Positions 17,204-25,922 are shown, counted from the stretch's first letter. The stretch is DNA of 40,995 bases from Deltaproteobacteria bacterium (GCA_021793275.1 JAJYTC010000018.1:1-40995); one strand, 5' to 3'. Program-made: numbers and translations. The notes: generated by a model from the sequence alone, not told the origin.

Positions 17204-18073
17204 TCATCCGGTTTCCCGGTCCGCATGAGGGTATTCGAAGGCCCGCATCGTGCGAAACCGCTTTCGAAGGACAAGTGAAGCGCCGTATGTCAACGCTGCA
17301 AGCGCCGAAATATAAAAGCCTGCCGGAAGATGGCGGATAGTCCCTGCGAAGGTGAGAACAAGCCCGAGCCATGTGACGCCGACCGCCGTAGCGACCGAAA
17401 GGGCGACGGCGCGAGCCGGGCGGTTCGTAAGGTTTACTGCCGCCGCTGCCGGAGCAATGAGCAAGGAAGCTGTCAGAAGGATGCCGACCAGGAGCACGCA
17501 GGCTGCGGTCGTAAGGGCGAGAATGGCCAAAAAGGCGGCTGAGAGTGCGCGCATGGGCACTCCGCGCGCTTCGGCGCCTGCCGGGTCAACCGATGCAAAG
17601 AGCAAAGGCCGGTGCACGATAGAAAGCGCCCCAACGGCGGTCGCGCAACTCGCAAACGCCAGCAGTATGTCCTTGGAATTTATGGTCAGCATCGATCCGA
17701 ACAGAATGTTTATGCCGCTAAGCGAATGCAATGCGCTCGTGCGCGAATAGATGCTCAGAAAAAGCACGCCAAGACCCAGGGCGAAACAGAGCACCATGCC
17801 GATTTCCACGTCCCGTCCTCGCACCCGGTTGCCAAGGATGCCCAGCCCTGCCGCGGCCAAAAGCGATAAAATTATCATTCCGGCCAGGGATTCAACACCG
17901 AGCAGCGCCGCGCCCGTTGCTCCGGCGAAGCCGATGTCGGTGAAGGCTTCCGCTGCGAAAGCCTGCGCCCGCAGGACGAGAAAGTAGCCGACGCATCCGG
18001 CGACAACCGCGACAATGGCGCCGCCTATAAACGCGTGCGCAATTATTTGTGAAGTGAGCAGCTCCTTCAGCAT
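17204..18073 (-). CDS. metal ABC transporter permease (ZnuB family), second copy
   Basis: This 289-residue integral membrane protein of the ABC-3 (ZnuB/TroC) family has 7-9 hydrophobic segments. It starts MLKELLTSQIIAHAFIGGAI and includes a conserved QAFAAEAFTDIGFAGATGAAL stretch plus LLFASVDPAGAEARGVP. The ATG at 18073 overlaps the end of the upstream permease gene by 7 nt; longer in-frame forms upstream run through that gene and are not real. It should form half of the membrane channel, with the preceding paralog as the other half. Confidence 0.88.
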   Translation of the reverse strand: MLKELLTSQIIAHAFIGGAIVAVVAGCVGYFLVLRAQAFAAEAFTDIGFAGATGAALLGVESLAGMIILSLLAAAGLGILGNRVRGRDVEIGMVLCFALGLGVLFLSIYSRTSALHSLSGINILFGSMLTINSKDILLAFASCATAVGALSIVHRPLLFASVDPAGAEARGVPMRALSAAFLAILALTTAACVLLVGILLTASLLIAPAAAAVNLTNRPARAVALSVATAVGVTWLGLVLTFAGTIRHLPAGFYISALAALTYGASLVLRKRFRTMRAFEYPHADRETG

Positions 18074-18978
18074 TGCACTTCCGTTTTTTTCCATTTGTCC
18101 CGGGTGTTCACAAGCCCCTGTGGCATGTGTCCATGAATTTCCCCGGGCGAGGCCACCCGACGCATCTGCTTCCCACGATAAAATATCCTCACCGGCATGT
18201 ACACGAGAAAAGAGATCGAGGCAATAAAGAAGCTTACCGGCCAGTCCCCGCTGAGCCCTGCCAGGGTAACTCCGGCGAACATGTAGGCGACCCCCAGCAG
18301 CGCGGCAAGAAGTATTGCGCGACCCGGCCTGTGCGTAAGGCGTGTCGCGGTCGCGCCGGGCCCCACCAGCATGGCGAACACCAGCAACGCCCCCACCACC
18401 TGCACTGCAAGCGATACGGTCAGGGCAACGACTACCATGAACAACAGGGTGATCAGCCCGACCGGAACGCCTTTGGCCTCGGCAACAAAGGGATCGAACG
18501 TGACGAAAAGAAGGGGCCGGAACATAAAGAGCACCAGGCAAACAGACGCCAGGCACATCAGACCGGTGAGAATCACATCGTTTCGCGATATGCCCAAAAC
18601 GGTCCCGAACAAGATGCTGTAGACACGCTCGGCATAGCCGCCGTAGAGCGCAAGGAACATGAGCCCCAGCCCCATAGCGAAAGACTTTACGACGCCAATG
18701 GAAACGTCGCGTTCGCGAAGCTCCCGGCCACCGATACTCATTGCCGCACCGGCCAGAATCGTTATGGCAAAAAGGCCGTAGACCGGTTTCACCCCGAAAA
18801 GCACCGCGCCGGCAGCGCCCGCAAAGCCTATGTTAGGAAGAGCATGACCTGCGAACGTGTACCCTCCCCCAATGAGAAAGTAGCCGACAACAGCGGCGTC
18901 CACGGCAATGAACATGCCGCTCAGCAGCGCGTTCTGGATGAACTGGAAATGATATAGGGCGATAATCGAATCGAGCAT
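18067..18978 (-). CDS. metal ABC transporter permease (ZnuB family), first copy
   Basis: This 303-residue ABC-3 family membrane protein starts at MLDSIIALYHFQFIQNALLS and shows YTFAGHALPNIGFAGAAGAVL and LLFVTFDPFVAEAKGVP, equivalent to segments in its neighbour. The ATG at 18978 overlaps the ATPase stop by one base, indicating coupling. The tandem of two divergent permeases suggests a heterodimeric pore rather than the single ZnuB of enterobacteria; paired permeases also occur in some Mn/Fe transporters such as SitCD. Confidence 0.88.
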   Translation of the reverse strand: MLDSIIALYHFQFIQNALLSGMFIAVDAAVVGYFLIGGGYTFAGHALPNIGFAGAAGAVLFGVKPVYGLFAITILAGAAMSIGGRELRERDVSIGVVKSFAMGLGLMFLALYGGYAERVYSILFGTVLGISRNDVILTGLMCLASVCLVLFMFRPLLFVTFDPFVAEAKGVPVGLITLLFMVVVALTVSLAVQVVGALLVFAMLVGPGATATRLTHRPGRAILLAALLGVAYMFAGVTLAGLSGDWPVSFFIASISFLVYMPVRIFYRGKQMRRVASPGEIHGHMPQGLVNTRDKWKKTEVQC

Positions 18979-19766
18979 CAGGTTTCGACTCCCAGGACAA
19001 ACTTTTTTCCCATCGCTTCGACCACATCGACCGGATGGTTGTAAAGCGAACTGAGTGTTTCCCTGGTTATCACCGTTTCCGGCGAGCCTATGGCGCACCT
19101 GCCGTTCGCCAGGTAAAGGACCCGATTCACATGCTGTAAAAGCGGGTTTATGTCATGGGTCACCAGCATGACCGCTACCTTGCGGGAAACACAGAGCCGG
19201 CCGACAAGGGATATGATCTCATGGGCGCTGGCGATATCAAGACTTGCCAGCGGCTCATCGAGAAGAACAAGCCCGGGATTGGCAATCAACACCTGCGCCA
19301 GCGAAAGCCTCTGCTTTTCCCCTCCGGAGAGTTCACCCACGGCCACATCGGCGTACTCGCTCGCACGCACCTCCTCGAGCACCTGGTCCACAAGCATCCT
19401 GCGCTTGCGGCTCGGAAAACCCGGCCCCCAACGATGCCCGTCGAGACCAAAACCGACCAGGTCGCGGGCGCGCACGGCAAAATTGGTATCGAGCGTTCGG
19501 AATTGCGGAGCATAGCCGATCTCGGGATTACCACGGCGCGGCTTACGGCCGAAAATCCGGACCTCTCCCGTTTCGGGCTGAACCAGGCCGAGAAGCAGCT
19601 TCAAAAGCGTTGTCTTTCCAGCGCCGTTTGGCCCCAGGACGGCTATGAATTCACCGTCTTCGATCGTAAAGGTCATCTCGTCCTGAATCGCCCGGCCACC
19701 GAAACCTATACGGACGTTACGCAAAAAGACGGGCAGCCGCTCCATACCGTCGGGTTCAGCCCTCAT
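18978..19766 (-). CDS. metal ABC transporter ATP-binding protein (ZnuC family)
   Basis: This 262-residue ATPase has Walker A GPNGAGKTT, the signature LSGGEKQR, Walker B LVLLDEP and a switch His in VMLVTHD. Its length and the downstream permeases fit the ZnuC/MntB group. The ATG overlaps the binding-protein stop codon by 4 nt (ATGA). It powers import of the metal delivered by the binding protein from the periplasm. Confidence 0.93.
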   Translation of the reverse strand: MRAEPDGMERLPVFLRNVRIGFGGRAIQDEMTFTIEDGEFIAVLGPNGAGKTTLLKLLLGLVQPETGEVRIFGRKPRRGNPEIGYAPQFRTLDTNFAVRARDLVGFGLDGHRWGPGFPSRKRRMLVDQVLEEVRASEYADVAVGELSGGEKQRLSLAQVLIANPGLVLLDEPLASLDIASAHEIISLVGRLCVSRKVAVMLVTHDINPLLQHVNRVLYLANGRCAIGSPETVITRETLSSLYNHPVDVVEAMGKKFVLGVET

Positions 19767-20782
19767 CGCACACCGCTCCCTGCCCCGTGGTTTGATCCGC
19801 GCAAGGCAGATTCAACTGCGGCAATCTGGTCGAGCATCCATGACTGGTAATGTTTACCCGGCGGCATCGTTTCCATTACCCCGACAACCGGGACCCCGGA
19901 GCTTTTCGCAAGGTCCTTGAGCCTGGCGGTGAACCGGTCGCCGGTCTGCCGGTTGTATACCAGGAGGCGCACCATTTTCTTCCTGATCTGATCCTGCGCG
20001 ATCAGCACCGTATTGGCCGGCGGATCGATCCCCTGGGCGACAGCTTTTTGCAATGCGAACGGGGTCAATACTTTCAGGCCCATTGGAACGGCCTGATACA
20101 GAAAGATCGGTTCGGTTAGCGCAATAGGAGTTCCCGAAAACCGTCTGGCAATCCCGCCGATTTTGGCTCGGATCCCGGCCAGGCTCCCGGTAAAAATTTT
20201 CAGGTTCTTGTCGAATACCGGCGCCCGCGACGGGCACAACTTCTTGAGATCTCCCGCCATGGCCGCCGCAACGGCTTTCATATCTTCCACGCTGTACCAG
20301 ACGTGTTCATTGTCGGGGAGCTTTAGAGGCGAAATATCCCAGGCATTTATTACGAGCCGGGCGGAGTTGGGCGAGGCCGACAGGAGCTTGTTCATCCAGT
20401 CGTCATACCCGCCGCCGCTTTCGATAACCAGGTTCGCAACGGCCACCTCCTTTGCATCGTTTACGGTCGGTTCGTATTCGTGCGGATCGATATTCGGATT
20501 GGAAAGCACGCTTTCGACCCTCGCGTATGGACCGGCAATCTGGCGGGCAATGTCTTGGTAAAAATTCTCGGCAGCTACAATATTCAGGCAGGGGGAAGCG
20601 GTGCGCGGAGCAACCGTTTGTGCTCGGGCCGCGGGAAAAAACATCGAGGCGGCCTCAACCAGGACGATCGCCGCAGCTATGGCCGTAAAGAAGGTCCCGC
20701 ACAGGCGCCGGCAGCAGGCAAGGCGCCTGGAACCAGCCCCGCGTCGCGAGGCAGGAGCTGGAAGGGTCCCTGATTTGACCAT
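19763..20782 (-). CDS. periplasmic metal-binding protein of the Zn/Mn ABC transporter
   Basis: This 339-residue cluster A-I solute-binding protein (ZnuA/TroA family) has an N-terminal hydrophobic signal around residues 29-50 preceded by a basic region. Predicted metal ligands are H101 (PHEYEPT), H160 (NEHVW), E224 (TEPIFLY) and E304 (GVMETMPPG). Third-site Glu rather than His is more like Mn/Fe binders than classical ZnuA, and the His-rich loop of enterobacterial ZnuA is missing, so the metal is left open. The ATG at 20782 is chosen over 20809 because GGAGGA lies 7 nt upstream and the longer form would begin directly beside the palindromic operator. Confidence 0.88.
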   Translation of the reverse strand: MVKSGTLPAPASRRGAGSRRLACCRRLCGTFFTAIAAAIVLVEAASMFFPAARAQTVAPRTASPCLNIVAAENFYQDIARQIAGPYARVESVLSNPNIDPHEYEPTVNDAKEVAVANLVIESGGGYDDWMNKLLSASPNSARLVINAWDISPLKLPDNEHVWYSVEDMKAVAAAMAGDLKKLCPSRAPVFDKNLKIFTGSLAGIRAKIGGIARRFSGTPIALTEPIFLYQAVPMGLKVLTPFALQKAVAQGIDPPANTVLIAQDQIRKKMVRLLVYNRQTGDRFTARLKDLAKSSGVPVVGVMETMPPGKHYQSWMLDQIAAVESALRGSNHGAGSGVR

Positions 20783-20809
20783 TACATATTCCTCCGGAGG
20801 CGGTTTCAT

Positions 20810-20836
20810 GGTTAATGATACTCGATATCATTAACC
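20810..20836. promoter_or_regulatory. Fur/Zur-type operator of the metal-uptake operon
   Basis: A perfect palindrome with 11-nt arms (GGTTAATGATA and TATCATTAACC) around the centre CTCGA lies 28 nt upstream of the binding-protein start. The AT-rich TAATGATA..TATCATTA pattern resembles Fur-superfamily boxes. The operon itself encodes a Fur-family protein, so autoregulated repression by metal is the expected mechanism. Confidence 0.85.
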
Positions 20837-21025
20837 AAGCCGATAATAACTACCCCAACAGGAAAGGTCAATGAGATTGAGCTTGTGTCTGAATTTATCG
20901 CATCAGGCCCGGCAGGGGCGTGGTAGAGTGAATGGAAAAGACTTAGTATCAGAGGATAAGCATTTGGGCCGGAGCGACAAGCCGTCCGGCGTAATCGAAT
21001 TTGTAACCTTATACGGAGTCAGAAC

Positions 21026-21511
21026 ATGAAAAAAATTGCCAGTCGGTCCACACATCCAACATCCCTTGTTTTTGCGGTGGCGCTCCTTGCATTGATGGTT
21101 TTCGGCGGACCGGGTCTATCCCGCGCTGCTACGGCCGAGCATAGTAAAGCGAAGGCTGCCAAGCCCAAAATCGACACCCACCTCGAGGCACGCATTAAAG
21201 CGCTTCACGCCAAACTCAAGATCACGCCGGCACAGGAACAGTTATGGAATAAGGTCGCTCAGACGATGCGGGAAAATGACAAAACGATGGATGCACTGGT
21301 CGAGGCAAGGGAAAAAAATGCGGGCACCATGAACGCCGTCCAGGATCTCCAATCCTACGCCAAGCTCGTCCAGGCGCATGCAAACTGCATCAATAGATTC
21401 ATCCCGCCTTTCGAGGCGCTTTATGCCAGCATGTCGGCATCCCAGAAGAAAAACGCCGATAAGCTGTTCCGCTATCACCCGCATCAGATGAAAAGAGAAA
21501 AGGCAAAATGA
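21026..21511 (+). CDS. Spy/CpxP-family (LTxxQ motif) periplasmic protein
   Basis: This 161-residue protein has a signal peptide (hydrophobic core about residues 12-32, SRAATA cleavage region) and an alpha-helical mature part. The segment LKITPAQEQLW at about 67-77 is an LTxxQ-type motif of the Spy/CpxP group of periplasmic chaperones and metal-stress proteins. The remaining sequence is charged and helical (KTMDALVEAREKN, YASMSASQKKNADKLF), consistent with the second LTxxQ-like repeat. A GGAG ribosome site precedes the ATG. Its position next to a metal-uptake operon hints at envelope or metal stress, without proof. Confidence 0.75.
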   Translation: MKKIASRSTHPTSLVFAVALLALMVFGGPGLSRAATAEHSKAKAAKPKIDTHLEARIKALHAKLKITPAQEQLWNKVAQTMRENDKTMDALVEAREKNAGTMNAVQDLQSYAKLVQAHANCINRFIPPFEALYASMSASQKKNADKLFRYHPHQMKREKAK

Positions 21512-21580
21512 TCACCGACACAATATTAATAGAGCAAATCCTGCTTTGCGACAGCAGCGGTTTCATAATGGAGGGGCACT

Positions 21581-21916
21581 GTGCGAACCTCGAATAAATT
21601 GACCGGAAAGCTTATTGCGAAAGTCGGCAAGATCGCGATCGCGCTCATCTTGGCCACAATCCTCGGGGGCATAACCGCCTCGCCGGCGTTCAGCAGAGAT
21701 TTCTACGGCAGGCATGAAGGACATTTCCGAGGACACGGACACTACAGACATTACGGGCACTACGGACACTACAGACACTACGGGTACCAAAGGCGCTGGC
21801 ATCACCACGGCTACTACTACGGACCATCTGTCTACGGGCCTCCACCGGTCGCCTATAACCCGGGCCCGTATCAATCGCCGGGTATCTCCATCCTCTTCCC
21901 CTTCATTTTTAGATGA
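21581..21916 (+). CDS. His/Tyr/Gly-rich secreted protein
   Basis: This 111-residue protein begins with GTG at 21581, which has a GGAGGGG ribosome site. A signal peptide covers about residues 1-39 (core IAIALILATILGGI, then ASPAFS). The mature part is low-complexity, rich in His, Tyr and Gly in GHYRHYG-type repeats (about residues 50-70), followed by a Pro-rich tail ending in an FPFIF hydrophobic patch. Such proteins are often annotated as hypothetical; metal binding is plausible from the histidines. It sits 69 nt after the Spy-like gene and may share its transcript. Confidence 0.65.
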   Translation: MRTSNKLTGKLIAKVGKIAIALILATILGGITASPAFSRDFYGRHEGHFRGHGHYRHYGHYGHYRHYGYQRRWHHHGYYYGPSVYGPPPVAYNPGPYQSPGISILFPFIFR

Positions 21917-22286
21917 GAAATCGTCAGCATGACTAAATCATGCGATCTATAATCCCTTTCGCCTGCATCCAGTAAGGGTGCAGGCGGGAGGGAGGTCTAA
22001 TTTGTGCAACTTGATCCGGTTGCCGGCAAGCGTTTTTCACAGTGCGGCCGCATGTGCTTACATCCCGTAATATTTGGCGAAGGTGCGACTTCCAACCTAA
22101 TTTCTTTGCAGGCCGTTTTTTTCGGGTCACGAAAAAGAATTTTTAAAGTTATAATGCTTACATTGGAACGGTAAAAAGGCAGGCTGCCGCTGGAACAAGC
22201 CGCTGTTGGAGTGTGGATCTTGGTCGTGACAAGGCCGGCCTCAAGGAATTTGCTTTTTATCTATTGAATGCCAATGGAGGCTAGTA
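21917..22286. other. intergenic region with a strong hairpin and possible promoter
   Basis: No credible gene is seen in these 370 nt. A hairpin at 21960-21986 has an 11-bp stem (arm CGCCTGCATCC, AGTAA loop) without a T-run on either side. A TATAAT at 22150-22155 could be the -10 element for the downstream gene, but the -35 match is poor. Confidence 0.4.
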
Positions 22287-22742
22287 ATGGAACCTAGCGA
22301 GTTTGTCGAGATCGGGGAGGTTTTCGTCAAAACCGACAGGACCCAGGGGAACATGGTCATCCTGAAGCGGTCGGCGGAAGACAGCCACTATTTCCTCATG
22401 TTCGTCGGCGACGCCGAGATCACTGCGATAGCCAAGGAAAAGGGGCTTGTCGAGCCAAAGCGGCCCCTCACTCACGACACGTACCTGACGATTCTCGGAC
22501 GCACCGGCGTGGCCTTCGAAAAGATCGAGATATTCGAAATGCGGGATAACACCTTTTACGCAAAAATCTACGCCCGCATCGACGGAGAAACATCGGTCTT
22601 CGATGCGCGCCCGAGCGATGCGGTCGCTCTGGCGCTGCACGAGAAGTGCCCCATCCTGGTCAGCAGGAAGCTTTTGCGGGTTGAATTGACCGCGGAAGAA
22701 GTCCAGGAATTCGAGATGATCGTAAAGACCGTAAAATTTTGA
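22287..22742 (+). CDS. bifunctional nuclease family protein (DUF151)
   Basis: This 151-residue protein matches the BFN/DUF151 family, seen by the conserved core DARPSDAVALAL near residues 109-120 and the preceding RPLTHDTYL and ARIDG segments. Members in plants show RNase and DNase activity; the bacterial role is unclear. The length is typical. A GGAGG ribosome site lies 7-8 nt before the ATG. It appears monocistronic, ending before a hairpin at 22855-22874. Confidence 0.85.
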   Translation: MEPSEFVEIGEVFVKTDRTQGNMVILKRSAEDSHYFLMFVGDAEITAIAKEKGLVEPKRPLTHDTYLTILGRTGVAFEKIEIFEMRDNTFYAKIYARIDGETSVFDARPSDAVALALHEKCPILVSRKLLRVELTAEEVQEFEMIVKTVKF

Positions 22743-22854
22743 TTTTCCTGGCTCATTAATCTTTATCAAACTATCGTTTGACTTGCGGCGCCGTTTTGGA
22801 TAGAGACTCAAGGATCCGATCCGGTCCTGCCCTGGCGTTGCCGCAGAAACGATT

Positions 22855-22874
22855 AAGCCGGCGCGGGCCGGCTT
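22855..22874 (+). terminator. probable terminator hairpin
   Basis: A perfect 8-bp stem (AAGCCGGC / GCCGGCTT, GCGG loop) followed by TGTTGTTT stands about 110 nt after the DUF151 gene. The T-tract is interrupted. The remaining intergenic sequence up to 23039 shows nothing else clear. Confidence 0.6.
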
Positions 22875-23039
22875 TGTTGTTTCGGGCCGAGCATCGGCCG
22901 GCGAGGCGACGGGAGAGGAAAACAACACTCTTGGGGTCTTCGCATTTTTATCCATCACACAAAGTCCTTCCGGACAGGGCTGTACCGCTTAGCCGCCCCG
23001 CACCGTCAGAGGGATTTTTCACTTTATCGAGGACATTTT

Positions 23040-24194
23040 ATGGCCATTTCTTCTTCATCAGCCACTTTTACCCGTTTTTTCGTCCCTGAACTCGAAGTTG
23101 GCGATTTCTGGAGCTTTGTGGATGAAAAGCTCCGGGCGGGCGCTTTCGCCGAACCCGACGATTCCCAGATCGAGGCGGCCGGTTTTGCGTCCTGGGAGGA
23201 TTTCTTCGATTCCTCTTTTGCCTACGGCTCTTACCGGAAAGCCGAATACGTGGCGTTCAATTTCCGGCTCGATCAAAAGAAGGTCCCCTCCGTAGTGCTA
23301 AAACAGTTCGTGCGCCAGTCGGTGCAGAAATACCGGGACGAGCACGAGGGGAAATGGCCGAGCCGGTCGGAAAAGCAAGAGATACAGGAAAACATGCAGG
23401 AGTATCTGCTTAGCCGCGCCTTTCCTCAGCCTTGTTCGTCGGAGGTGGTGTGGGCGCCGGCGCGCAACCTGATGATGCTCGGGACTTCGAGCACCAAGAT
23501 GATGGAGGCGTTCCTGGAGTTTTTCGAACGGCAGTTTCAAATCTACCCGGTCCCCCTCTATCATGCTCAGTGGGCGGCCAACATGCTTGCGCTTACGCCG
23601 GCGCAGAAGGACACTCTGGGCTCCATAGTTTCGCTCAAGTCTCCGACGGCCCTTAGCGACGGGCGGTTTCTCGGCTCTGAATTTCTTACCTGGGTGTGGT
23701 ACTATATCGAATGCCTGGGCGGATCGATCCAGGCGGGCGACAAGATAGCCGAGGTGCACATGGGCGAGCGCATGACGCTTGTACTGCCCAACGACGGGAA
23801 AGAACGGGTGGTATGCACCACTCAGGCCAACTTTCTCCACGAGGCGCGAACCGCGCTTCGCCAGGGCAAAGTGGTCGACGAGGTCCAACTCCTGATCATA
23901 ATCGGCGAAAACGAGTACATTCTGACACTGGACAGCTCTCTTTGGGCGGTAAAAGCGCTCAAGACTCCCAAGCAGCTTCCCGATTACGGCAGTGAAGATC
24001 CCGACGGTCGATTTCTTGAAAAGATGTACTTTTTAGAGGAAGTTTCCGCAGCCATGGACGCGCTCTATATGCGCTTTCTTACCGAAAGGCTCACGCCGGG
24101 GTGGCAGTCCGATACGCTCGTGGAACTTCAAAAATGGATCGACGAGGGCGGCTCGGCGCCTGAAACCGGGAAGAGCCCCGCCGCCATTGCTTAG
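23040..24194 (+). CDS. RdgC-like recombination-associated protein
   Basis: This 384-residue protein resembles the RdgC family by layout. An N-terminal beta-rich part has VAFNFRLDQKKVPSVVLKQF. A helical stretch with an EKQEIQEN segment leads into YLLSRAFP, matching the RdgC 'LLPRAF' region. Then come VVWAPARNLMMLGTSS and a FFERQF helix, matching the RdgC strand and helix that follow. RdgC forms a ring on double-stranded DNA and restrains RecA. This version is about 80 residues longer than the E. coli protein, mostly towards the C-terminus (about 190-370). The assignment is from memory of motifs, so moderate. The ATG has a GAGG site. The downstream gene starts 11 nt later. Confidence 0.55.
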   Translation: MAISSSSATFTRFFVPELEVGDFWSFVDEKLRAGAFAEPDDSQIEAAGFASWEDFFDSSFAYGSYRKAEYVAFNFRLDQKKVPSVVLKQFVRQSVQKYRDEHEGKWPSRSEKQEIQENMQEYLLSRAFPQPCSSEVVWAPARNLMMLGTSSTKMMEAFLEFFERQFQIYPVPLYHAQWAANMLALTPAQKDTLGSIVSLKSPTALSDGRFLGSEFLTWVWYYIECLGGSIQAGDKIAEVHMGERMTLVLPNDGKERVVCTTQANFLHEARTALRQGKVVDEVQLLIIIGENEYILTLDSSLWAVKALKTPKQLPDYGSEDPDGRFLEKMYFLEEVSAAMDALYMRFLTERLTPGWQSDTLVELQKWIDEGGSAPETGKSPAAIA

Positions 24195-24205
24195 TTGCGG
24201 GACAC

Positions 24206-25264
24206 ATGAACGAGATCGGCTTCGGCACAATCACCTACGTTATACACGAGCACTGGTTGAGCGCGTTTCTTTTGCTTGTATCGCTCACAACCATCTGCTT
24301 TGCCATGGTGCTGCGCTGGTACGTGAGGCGCCGCATCGGGGAAATGCTGCAAAGCGGCTTTGAAGAAGATCACGAACTGGACCTTCTGCCTGCGCCCGGC
24401 CCCCTCGAACAGCAATCCCTGGAATTTATCGCCAGGATGCGCGAGCAGATTTGGTCGCTGCCCGAGGCCGAGCTTCAGCTCGGCTTCGAGGCCTTCAACC
24501 AGCACGCTGTGAAAATTGTGCGTTCCATCGGCGCCATCTATCACCCCGAAGCGGCGCAGCCTGAATATGAAGCCTCGCTCTCCGACACCCTGGAACTGGT
24601 CACCCGGGTCTGCGCCAGGCTCGCAAGGCTCTCATCCACCATTCCCATCAAGTATGTCGGCAATCGGAAACTGAGCGATTTTCAGCGCTATTATCAGGTC
24701 TATATCAAGATCAACGAAAACCCCGTTTTGAAGCTGTTCAGGAAGAACCCTCACATTTATAAAGCCGCAAGGCTTGCCTTCAGCGTAAAAAACGCAGCCA
24801 ATCCGCTCTACTGGGCCGGCCGGGAGCTTACGCGCGAGGGTTACTTCATCATCCTCAGATGGTTTTACCTGACCTTCACCAGCGAAGTCGGCAAAGAAGC
24901 CATACGGCTCTACAGCGGCAAGCGCTTCCACCAGGAGGAAGAGCGCGATGCCGTGCTTGTTTGCTACCGCATGTTTCATACGATGCGAAAATGGAGCGGA
25001 CCGACGCCGGCAGAGTGGGCCGCCTTCGTGCAATTTGTGACAACCCTTTCGGCCCTCGATGCCGAGAGCAAGCTTCATATCCTGGCAAGATGTTCGGAAG
25101 ATCGTCTTCCAAAAGATTTGGAAGAGCGTACAATAGCCACCAAGTCGGGAATAAGATGGTATAAGAAGGGCCTGAAAGCTCTGATCGAGGCCGACCCCGG
25201 GACTTCCACGGCAAAAGTCAAGCTTGTCGAAAGGGAAACAGAGGCGCCGGAGCAGGCGGGGTAA
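24206..25264 (+). CDS. membrane-anchored protein of unknown function
   Basis: This 352-residue protein has one N-terminal membrane segment (about 17-37, LSAFLLLVSLTTICFAMVL) followed by a basic stop-transfer WYVRRR, leaving a large cytoplasmic, mostly helical domain. Notable conserved-looking stretches are an IPIKYVGNRKLSDFQRYYQ region near 150 and a WAGRELTREGYFIILRWFY region near 215 that may be amphipathic or membrane-associated. I do not recognise a family. It follows the RdgC-like gene by 11 nt, so the two products probably work together. Confidence 0.65.
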   Translation: MNEIGFGTITYVIHEHWLSAFLLLVSLTTICFAMVLRWYVRRRIGEMLQSGFEEDHELDLLPAPGPLEQQSLEFIARMREQIWSLPEAELQLGFEAFNQHAVKIVRSIGAIYHPEAAQPEYEASLSDTLELVTRVCARLARLSSTIPIKYVGNRKLSDFQRYYQVYIKINENPVLKLFRKNPHIYKAARLAFSVKNAANPLYWAGRELTREGYFIILRWFYLTFTSEVGKEAIRLYSGKRFHQEEERDAVLVCYRMFHTMRKWSGPTPAEWAAFVQFVTTLSALDAESKLHILARCSEDRLPKDLEERTIATKSGIRWYKKGLKALIEADPGTSTAKVKLVERETEAPEQAG

Positions 25265-25399
25265 GGCTGTAACGAGTGTCTTTCGTTTGGAAGTACTGGT
25301 GTGAACAAAATACTTTAAACGCCAATTCGTGTGATAGACCTCCATAAGCAGTCGAATAAGCCGGGTCGGCATTTGACCGGCCCGAAGAGAAAGGATTCC

Positions 25400-25888
25400 A
25401 TGAAATCAACCGGTATACGACCTTTTGGAATTTTAGGCCTCATGGCGGCAGCTTTTTTTGCGTTAACGCTTTATGGCTGCAGCAAGCCTGTACACCCCCC
25501 CGAGGGCTTTCGCGGCATCAAGTGGGGTGCAAAGACATCCTCGGTTCCCGGCCTGCACCAGGTTGCCGGCAAAGGCGACCTGCAACTGTATGAAAAAACC
25601 GGTGAAGTCCTTACAATGGGAGGCATCAAACTCAACCGGGTTATCTATGCTTTCTATAAAGACCAATTCTATATGGGCATGGCCTATTTTTCAGCCGACG
25701 ATTTCATGAGAATGGAGGCCGTTTTGACCGAAAGATTCGGCAAGCCCTCCGAAGTCGACAATAACCCCAACACCCTGATATGGGACAGCAATAATGTCTC
25801 CGTGCTGCTGACACCCGAAGGGCTGCATCAGACCCGCCTGGTCTACATGTACAAGCCCATTCAACTGGAGGTCGAACTGAAAAAATAG
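25400..25888 (+). CDS. small lipoprotein of unknown function
   Basis: This 162-residue protein has a lipoprotein signal peptide ending in LTLYGC, with the lipidated Cys at residue 27. The mature domain starts PPEGFRGIKWGAKTSSVPGL, a pattern seen in small lipoproteins whose domain begins with a 'FRGIKWG' strand, and includes FYKDQFYMGMAYFSADDFM and LTERFGKPSEV. The ATG at 25400 has AAGGA upstream; an in-frame extension to 25331 lacks a signal-like start. Function unknown; probably at the inner or outer membrane facing the periplasm. Confidence 0.7.
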   Translation: MKSTGIRPFGILGLMAAAFFALTLYGCSKPVHPPEGFRGIKWGAKTSSVPGLHQVAGKGDLQLYEKTGEVLTMGGIKLNRVIYAFYKDQFYMGMAYFSADDFMRMEAVLTERFGKPSEVDNNPNTLIWDSNNVSVLLTPEGLHQTRLVYMYKPIQLEVELKK

Positions 25889-25922
25889 TTCTCACGCCCG
25901 GGGCGACCGGGCCTTCGGGCCA

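Noticed and set aside
18074-18556. Long N-terminal extension of the second permease
   Set aside because: It runs through the preceding permease gene in another frame. The family N-terminus begins at 18073.
21960-21986. Strong hairpin as a terminator
   Set aside because: Neither strand has a T-run after the stem, so it is described only as part of the intergenic region.
21933-22130. 65-codon minus-strand frame
   Set aside because: No ribosome site, no family resemblance, and it lies across a hairpin in intergenic sequence.
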